The notes under the pieces were generated by a model that worked only from the letters and a program-made list of their open reading frames with translations, was not told where the DNA came from and ran no database searches. Made by a program: the position numbers and the translations under genes. A stretch of 64,000 nt of DNA from Protea cynaroides (Eukaryota; Streptophyta; Magnoliopsida; Proteales; Proteaceae), in assembly GCA_028583415.1 (NCBI GenBank), contig CM053266.1:665816-729815 (forward strand). The letters run 5' to 3'. Positions 56,212 through 64,000 of the stretch are shown here, piece after piece; the stretch's first letter is position 1; every line of letters starts with the position of its first letter.

Positions 56212-57500
56212 ATGGCTGAACCAAAGATGACACTTAAGGATAGGTTCTACCCTGCTAGGGTAGCACAACCCTCATGTATTTAATTGCCAGCTGCCACAGG
56301 CAACAACTATGAATTGAAAACTCAATTCATTACCATGCTTCCTCATTTTCATGGGTTATCTTCAGAGGATGCATACTTGTTCCTTCGTGAGTATGAGGAG
56401 GTGTGTGCCCTCATTAAAATGCAACAGCTCAGTGATGATGCTGTCAAATTGAGGTGCATCACTTTTTCACTCAAGGATGGAGCTAAAAAATGCATTTATG
56501 GTCTTCCCACAAATTCCATTACATCATGGAATAAATTTACTGTGTTATTCCTTAAAAAGGTTTTCCTCTTCACAAGACAAATAAACTTCGAGGGGATATA
56601 ATGCAGTTCAAACAAGAGTCGAATGCGTCTTTTTCACGACTCATGCAGAGGTTCCAAGGCCTACTCCAAGAATGCCCTCACCATGGTATTGAAACGTGGA
56701 AACTTTGTCAAGTTATTTACGAGGTGATAGACTTTCCTACCAAGCAAATGCTTGAGTCTATGTGTCCTCAAGGATTCACTTTCTATGAGGATGCTAACGA
56801 TGCTTGGAACTTTTTGGCAGATCTCTCTGAAAAAACAAGAGAGTGGGAGTTTGTGCAGGAGACAGATCGCACCTAAAAAGGTAAAGGTTACTTTGTCGAT
56901 GGCATGGTAGCTAAGGAGGCACACTTAGATAACCTTATCAAAAGGATAGAAGCTTTAGTTCCTAAAGACCCTATCCAAAAGCAGGTCCTAATGTAAAACT
57001 GCTGTCAAACTCCTGGACACATAGTAGAGGAATGCCCTTTACAGGAAAATTCTCAGAATGCTAATGTAAGTGCACTGTACAATCCATATAGCAATACTTA
57101 CAACCCAGGATGGAGAAATCATCTAAATTTCTCCTGGAACCAAGGAAACCGTGTGGACCCACCCCAATTTCCAAATCAAGGTCATCTCGGTTATACTAGG
57201 CCATATGCTCCCCCTAGACCCAATTTTGTTCCCCAAGGTAATTTTCAGCAACCCCCTGGGTTTTCTAACACGGGTGAGCTAGCCAGACTCAGTGAGTTGG
57301 AGAAGAATGTGGCAGCTCTAATGGCAGGGCATACCAGTATGGAGAGGACACTTACCTAATTGGTTACCCTAATGTGTGAAAAGAACAAGGGTATTCTGCC
57401 CAACCAACCAGAGACCAACCCACACCATCACCCACAACCAAATAGGTCAAACCCTCAAGTGAATGGCATAGAGAGTCAATTAGGGTCTTCCAAATAATGC
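56212..57500 (+). pseudogene. Element F gag, broken
   Basis: Starts MAEPKMTLKDRFYPAR. TAA at 56281-56283 follows, then the Athila gag domain (FHGLSSEDAYLFLREYEEVC, LKDGAKKCIYGLP) to 56601, a frameshift, then FKQESNASFSRLMQRFQ to a TAA at 56874. A zinc knuckle trace NCCQTPGHIVEECPL is at about 56998-57042, followed by the Athila mark NPYSNTYNPGWRNHLNFSW and a Pro-rich part ending near 57359. Gag and pol appear to share one frame in this lineage. Confidence 0.88.
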
Positions 57501-60500
57501 AATGCAGTCCATGCATTACGGAGTGGCCAAGAGTACCTACGAGATGAAGCAACAAAAAACAAATCCACAGTTGCTCCCGTTAATGTTCCCCAATCTGTGG
57601 CAGCTACTGAGCCTCTTTCTTCAGGTTCGTCTGATGTACCTGAAAGACCCAAAGAGACTGTCCCAGACAGAGTTTTTACTCCGCCAGCCCCATTCCCTAA
57701 TAGGTTGGTAAACCAAAAGAAGACTGCTTTAGTTGATAAAATTTTAGAGGTCTTTAAACAGGTAGAATTGAATATCCCACTTTTGGATGCAATTGACCAA
57801 ATTCCTAATTATGCAAAAGTCCTTAAAGACTTATGAACACAAAAGAGGATTAGTCAAATTCCTAAAAAGGTATTCCTGGCTGCACATTTAAGTTCCCTTC
57901 TGTACCATCCTGTGGCAGTCAAATACAAGGACCCTGGCTGTCCTACCATCTCTTGCATCATAGGCAACACTTTTATTGATCATGCTCTGCTAGACTTAGG
58001 TGCAAGTGTGAATCTTCTACCTTACCATGTTTACCAATAATTAGGATTGAGAAAGTTGAAACCAATGTCCATCTCACTTCAACTAGCTGATCGCTCTGTA
58101 AAAACTCCTAAAGGAGAATGGTATAGGATGTTTTGTTAAAGGTAGAAGAATTTCTTTTTCCTGTGGATTTTATTGTTTTAGAAATACATCATGTCTCCAA
58201 TAGGGATCAAATCCCTATCATTTTAGGGAGACTGTTTCTGGCTACAAGCAATTCACTGATAAATTACAGGAATGGTCTCATGAAACTGTCTTTTGGTAAC
58301 CAAACTGTTGATTTAAATGTGTTTAGGCTGGGTAAGCAACCGAATGAGGAAGTATATATGCTCTAAGAATTCCCTGACCATGTAGAGACCACTTTTGACA
58401 TTGACTTTGACTCGGAATTCTTGCAGTGTATGGAAGAGTTGGGAGGAGTAGATGATACTTTCTTATTAGAGGCATGGAGTATCCACACACCTGTGGAACC
58501 TCTAGGACCTCTATCCATTTCCAATCCTAAACCCTCAATGGTTGAACCACCTAGCTTAGAATTAAAGGAGTTACCATCCACTTTGAAGTATGCCTTCCTA
58601 GGACTTGACCACACTTTTTCTGTTATTATTGCATCTGATTTGACTTCTAATTAAGAAGAAGAGTTAGTCAAACTCTTATAAAATTACAAGGAAGCCTTAG
58701 GTTGGACTGTGGTTGACATCAAAGGTATTAGTCCGTCTATTGTTCAGCATCATATACACCTTATGGAAGATACCAACCCCTCAAGGCAACCTTAGAGATG
58801 GGCAAATCCTATGATGAAGGAAGCCATTAAGAAAGAGATTCTAAAGTGCTTAGCTAATGGGATCATATATCCCATATTTGACAGTGAGTGGGTAAGTCCG
58901 GTACATGTGGTACCAAAGAAGTTAGGAGTCACTATAGTTGCTAATGTTGACAATGAATTGATTCCAATCCATATCCAAACAGGATGGAGAGTCTACATAG
59001 ACTACAGAAAGCTGAATACGGCAACATGGAAGGATCACTTCCCTTTGCCTTTCATTGATTAAATGTTAGAGAGGTTGGCTGGACATGAATACTATTGCTT
59101 CTTAGATGGATACTCTGGTTACAATCAAATCCCCATTGCCTTAGATGACCAACACAAGACCACTTTCACATGCCCCTACGGAACCTATGCTTATCGGCGC
59201 ATGCCTTTTGGGCTATGCAATGCCCCTGCCACTTTTCAAAGGTGCATGATGAGCATCTTCTCAAATATGGTAGAGCAATATTTAGAAGTATTCATGGATG
59301 ATTTTTCTGTGCATGGTTTACTTTTTCTGATTGTCTACATAATCTTTCCTTAGTTCTTGTCCAGTGTACGGAGAAAGATTTAGTTTTAAATTGGGAGAAA
59401 TGCTACTTCATGGTAAAACAGGGCATAGTGTTGGGTTACATCGTTTCCAAAGATGGGATCATGGTTGACAGAGCCAAAGTAGAATTGATTGAAAAGCTAC
59501 CTGTTTCCAAATCTGTTAAGGACATTCGCTCCTTTCTAGGACATGCCAATTTCTATCGGAGGTTCATTAAAGATTTTAGTCAAATTGCTCATCCTCTCAC
59601 CACTTTACTTGCTAAAGACTAGCTCTTTGATTTTAATGATGCCTGTCTTGAGAATTTTAATCAACTCAAAAAGATTTTGACCACTGCCCCCGTTATTCAG
59701 GCACCCATATGGACAGAGCCCTTTGAGCTTATATGTGATGCTTCTGATTTTGCATTAGGAGCTGTCCTTGGGCAACGGATCAATAAGTTACCCCATGTAA
59801 TTTGTTATGCAAGTAGGACTTTAAACGATGCATAGCTTAATTACACCACCACTGAAAAGGAATTCTTAGCTGTTGTATTCGCTTTAGAGAAATTTCGTGC
59901 CTACTTAATAGGATCCCATGTCATTGTGTATAAGGATCATGCCGATCTCAAGCATCTCTTGCAGAAAAAGGATGCCAAAGCTCGTCTCATTAGATGAGTT
60001 TTGCTTTTACAAGAGTTTGACTTAGAGATTAGGGATAAACCAGGAATAGAAAATCTGGTTGCTGACCACTTATCCCGACTGTCTAATTCTTTGACTGTCG
60101 ATTCACAAGTCAACGAGTTTTTCCCAGATGAGTAGTTGTTTGCAGTATCTACTGAACCTTGGTTCGCTGATATTGTAAAATACTTGGTAAGGGGTGCGAC
60201 CCCTTCCCATTGGTCCACCCAGAATAGGTATAGATTCCATTCCCAAGTCAAATACTATTTTTGGGACGATCCATATCTGTTCAAAACTTGCCCTGATCAG
60301 ATTATCAGGAGATGTGTACCTGACCATAAACAACAATCTGTGCTGTCTTATTGTCATGATCAGGAGTGTGGTGGCCACTTTGGGCCAAATAAGACCACAG
60401 CCAAGGTTTTACAGTCTGGATTCTACTGGCCTAGTCTTTTTAAGGATGCATTTAATTACTGTAAGGCATGCCCTTCTTGTCAGCCTTTAGGCCGCATTAC

Positions 60501-61459
60501 CAAGCGGAATATGATGCCACTAAACCCAATTCTGGTGGTTGAAGTTTTTGATGTTTGGGGCATCGATTTTATGGGTCCATTCCCAAAGTCTTTTGGGAAC
60601 AAGTATATCTTGTTAGCTATGGACTACGTGTCCAAATGGATAGAAGCTGTTGCTACTAAGACCAATGACCACAAGGTAGTCATTAAATTTTTAAAGGATA
60701 ATATATTCTCCCGATTTGGTACCCCTTGAGCTATCATTAGCGATAGGGGGAAACACTTCTGTAACATACCATTTGAGGTCCTTGTTCGAAAATATGGTAT
60801 TACCCATAAATTGACAACCCCTTACCATCCTCAGACCAGTGGACAGGTTGAAGTGTCCAATCGACAAATCAAACAAATTTTGGAAAAAACTGTCAATCCT
60901 ACTCGTAAGGATTGGTCCATTCGCCTAGTAGATGCTTTGTGGGCTTATAAAACTACTTTCAAGACCATTCTTGGTCAATCCCCTTACCGTCTGGTGTACG
61001 AAAAAGCCTTCCATCTACCAGTCGATTTGGAACATCGAGCATTTTGGGCAATTAAGAAATTAAATTTTGATTTGTCAGATGCTAGCACTCACAGAGGACT
61101 CCAACTCTCTGAGTTGGACGAATTGAAAAATGATGCCTATGACAGTGCCCACATCTATAAAGACAAGACCAAGGCTTATCATGACAGACATATCCTTCGG
61201 AAGTCTTTCACCCCTGGCGACAAGGTTTTCCTTTATAATTTTTGTTTGCATATTTTTCCTAGTAAAATTAGAACTCGTTAGGAGGGCCCTTATATTGTTC
61301 AAAATGTTTTCTCATCGAGTGCAATTGAGATTTTAAATCCAGGTACAGGTGCAACCAGTAAAGTGAATGGCTAGCATTTGAAGCCATTTTTGGAGCTTCC
61401 ACACGACTCCACTGAAGAGGTCATGGATCTCCATGAGCCTTTTTACGCTGATCCTTGAT
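57501..61459 (+). pseudogene. Element F pol (protease, RT, RNase H, integrase), broken
   Basis: Protease with LLDLGASVNLLP near 57987; Asp-Leu-Gly is usual in Athila. RT 58811-59353 with the catalytic FMDD near 59291-59302, a stop near 59062 and a frame change near 59330. RNase H: ICDASDFALGAVLGQ near 59730, with TAG near 59833 and TGA near 59996. Integrase: HHCC finger (HDQECGGHFGPNKTT, CPSCQ) 60355-60483, catalytic WGIDFMGPF and IISDRGKHF, then SGQVEVSNRQ. C-terminal GPY/F-type EGPYIV near 61281 after a TAG. Ends FYADP at 61459. Most stops are single transitions. Confidence 0.9.
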
Positions 61460-62550
61460 TCAGGGAGTTTTTTCTTCCCCTTGTCCTTGTCTTTTATTTT
61501 TCTATATACATTGAGGACAATGCATGATTTAAGTATGGGGGAAGGGTTGAGATTTCATTAAAAAAAATGAATTTTGAGCTTTCATTGTAAATTTTAACTT
61601 TTTAACTTAGGTTTTTGGGAAAGTCAATCACTATTTCTATGGTTTTGACACAAAAGAGGAACGAAAAAGAGACCAAGGAAACTATCAGATACGAAGTAAT
61701 GAAACCCTATGTGAGAATAGTACTTATGTTGTATTTTGAGATGCGAATTAAGTTAGAAAATACATCTTACCTCTCCTGAAGGGATGAATATTTTATGGTT
61801 ATAGTTGGTAATTTCAACCTTTGAATAAAGCTGAGACCTCCTTGTATTATAAAAAAAATCATAATAAGAAAATAATAATATAAGAGTTTTTTGTTCTTGG
61901 AATTATACAGGCCATTCCGCCTCAGGAAGCGAGGTGTCTTGATTGAAATTCCTTGGATACAGCTCTTATTAAAAAAAAATGTACTCTTTAGCATCAATGT
62001 CTTTAAAGATATATGCCAAAAGCGAAGCTACATAGTAACATGGGAATGCATAACCACCTGCACTTCTCAAGCCAATTGTAGTAGAGTAGCTTAAAGAGGA
62101 AAAAAAAAATACAAGTATTGAAAGCTATTCTTGGGTCTTGGTTACCATTATGTTACAAAGGGTTCACCCTAAGGAGAGATATGTTTGAAAGATATGACAA
62201 GGTTTCCTAATTAAGATGCAACCTTAGTGTTTGAATCATATGAGGTAGCAAAGTTCAAGTGTGGGGGTTTCTATGTTTTCTTGATCCCAAGTTGAGTGTC
62301 TTGACTAATAAGATGTGTGTGCTCTCTTTTCTTTAATACCAAAAAGTTTGAAATTTATATGAATTTTGTGTGTTTATTTTCTGAAAATACTCACGAGACA
62401 CAACTCATCCACTTGGGGTGACCTAGGGGTTTAAAGGCTTGTTGCACGTGCTAAGTGCAATCGTGATTCCTACGAAAGTGGGTTAGGATTTTATTTTATT
62501 GTTATATTTTTCTTTGCTCGAGACTAGCAAAGCTTAAGTGTGGGGGAATC
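61460..62550 (+). other. Element F 3' region with three polypurine-like tracts
   Basis: AT-rich, no env-like frame. AAGTATGGGGGAAGG (near 61532), AAGTGTGGGGGTTTC (near 62258) and AAGTGTGGGGGAATC (62536-62550) resemble each other; the last abuts the 3' LTR and is the working polypurine tract. Confidence 0.65.
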
Positions 62551-63722
62551 TGTTGAACACATTTTATGTGTGAATTTAGGGCATAAAATGTACATCTCTT
62601 ATTCTATTTATGATGTTTTTAAGGTAGTTAATGTTGATTTTATCTTTGTTGGGTATAGGTGAAAGAAATGGAGAAATTTGAGCTTGAAAATATCATTTTA
62701 TGAATTTTTAGTGATCCTGTCCAGTTAACTCACCTAGTCAACTCAGCAGCCAGGCATAAGATGAATTTTATGAGGAGAGCCACGAATTTTGTGTATAAGA
62801 TCAGCCTTGGACCAAGTCAAAGAGTAGCCCAATCTCATGTGAAAGATTCTATTCTCTTGAGAAAATATTCCTTAGTTATTTGGAATCAAATTTACAAGAT
62901 TGGCATGGCATGAAAGAATGGAAAGATCCAATCGATTATAGAAATTTTCAAGAAGAGATAATGATGTTAAATATATGATGAGTTGGTGCAATATTTTTTT
63001 CTACTCAAGAATTGTCCACATACAATGAACCTATAATATTGGAATTTGGTTACCAAAATTATCTCCACAAAATCTCTTGTAATCCAATTGTAAAGATTGA
63101 TTGTGATCTTTACTCACTTGTATATATATGTGATGCTGAGCAATAGAAAAGCCATCCAAGAATTCTATTATGAGTTTTGCCTTAATTTTGAGAATTTATG
63201 AGAGATTTTGACATTCTTAATTTTTTTCTTTTCAAGTTGTGTTCTTCTTGCTTAAGTTTATTTTTATTTATTTATTTATTTATTTTTAGTTTTAATTTCA
63301 GATTTAGAACTCTGTAGTAGGGTAGATAAATATAGGTTGTACCCCATTACTAATTTAATTTACGGGAGAAGGCTCCCTTTGTAATTGTTTACACATCGCC
63401 TTGGAGCAACGACAGAGAAATCTTCTATCAAGATAAGTTTTTCTTACATTCTTTTACTTTTAATTTTGTTTCTTTCTTGTAATAAATCTGTGTTACTTTA
63501 TGGTCAGTGGTTTCATAAATTTTCATACCGTTATGAATGGTTATTATTGTTTTTATTGCTTGATTATTTTTTATTTAAAGTGATTAGGGTGTTAATTCAA
63601 TCATATCCCTTTGGTACGCTTTGCCTTATTTGATTTAGGATAATAGTGATTCCTCCCTGAGATCGACCCGTTACTGCACGATACCGTGCACTTACGGTTA
63701 CATACATATTTAATTCACATTA
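62551..63722 (+). repeat. Element F 3' LTR
   Basis: Starts TGTTGAACAC, ends TTCACATTA, followed by GTTAC. Pairs with 54507-55696 with scattered substitutions and a short deletion near 63405. Confidence 0.93.
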
Positions 63723-63865
63723 GTTACTACCTCTGATTATTACTATGGAATGTGTGTGTGGTTTGATATGGTGGGTACGACCTATACGAGATCCTAGTTG
63801 AACCATTGGTTTGTTGGCGGTTCATCACACTAATTTGGTTAGACTAGAATTGGGGTGTGACAACT

Positions 63866-64000
63866 TGGTATCAGAACTTCCCAGGTTCTACCCATTGACA
63901 TAACTGCTTCCACATGAGTGATGAACTGAGTTAGGATAAAAATTAAAAACTGTAATAAGAACGCACCATAAGCACCTGTGTTTTTTGAGACATAAACTAA
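63866..64000 (+). promoter_or_regulatory. Element E primer binding site and start of the internal region
   Basis: TGGTATCAGAAC (63866-63877) is the Met primer site with one changed base near its end (AGAGC to AGAAC). The following bases match the start of the internal region of B (GATGAACTGAGTTAGGATAAA), where the 3' untranslated region of an antisense gene would lie. Confidence 0.75.

Larger units (their letters stand above)
54507..63722 (+). mobile_element. Element F, Athila-lineage gypsy retrotransposon
   Basis: LTRs 54507-55696 and 62551-63722, perfect GTTAC duplication, tRNA-Asp-type primer site, Athila-type gag and pol, and polypurine tract. It is about 9.2 kb. There is no env-like ORF between pol and the 3' LTR, and gag-pol has many stops, so it is a defective copy. 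Confidence 0.95.
52245..63862 (+). mobile_element. Element E 5' LTR, split by element F
   Basis: LTR parts 52245-54506 and 63728-63862 (about 2.4 kb joined) run from TGTAAGACCC to GGGGTGTGACA and are interrupted by the Athila element F (GTTAC at 54502-54506 and 63723-63727). A primer site follows at 63866, so E is a full element whose body lies beyond the window, rather than a solo LTR. Its left target duplication cannot be checked here. Confidence 0.88.

Overview
The window is repeat-dense nuclear DNA of a flowering plant. I see no ordinary host gene. Almost every base belongs to a stack of nested Ty3/gypsy LTR retrotransposons or solo LTRs. The plant lineages (Tekay/Del-like chromovirus, Athila, Tat), plant initiator-tRNA-Met and tRNA-Asp primer sites, TG...CA termini and 5-bp target duplications all support this. 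The species cannot be named from the sequence.

Layout. H (1-2009, minus) is the end of a gypsy element with gag, protease and the start of RT. J (2010 to about 4801) is a truncated long LTR lying in H. G (about 4802 to 52244, minus) is a Tat-like element. Its 3' LTR is at 4802-5254, a divergent plus-strand accessory gene is broken into four pieces (5967-7763, 31667-31811, 36416-36844, 47121-47775), and its integrase lies at 49101-52244. Into G went B (7764-31666, plus, duplication AATGC), solo LTR I (31812-36415), C (36845-47120, plus, duplication TGGAG), solo LTR D (49712-52095) and E (from 52245, plus, running off the right edge). A (10405-22381, minus, duplication TCTAA) sits inside B. F (54507-63722, plus, Athila, duplication GTTAC) sits inside the 5' LTR of E. 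The order of insertion is H, J, G, then B/I/C/D/E, then A and F.

A, B, C, D and E are subfamilies of one Tekay-like family with LTRs of about 2.2-2.4 kb. Their LTRs share a compact plan: a cluster of GGTCG-type motifs, a TATA box, a GA-rich leader, a consensus 5' splice site, a second GGTCG cluster, tandem modules, a highly conserved core with a hairpin, then a 3' splice site opening a short reading frame ending in a Cys-x-Cys-x2-Cys tail. Between the 5' LTR and gag, A and B also carry an antisense, apparently intron-containing gene with its own GGTCG cluster. The motif spelling in the LTRs matches that at the antisense promoter within each subfamily.

No element here is intact. All gag-pol regions carry stops or frameshifts, and C has lost the RT catalytic aspartates. 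The most novel material is the LTR micro-ORF, the antisense gene and the co-varying motif clusters. Together they could form a TE-encoded regulatory system; that last step is inference.
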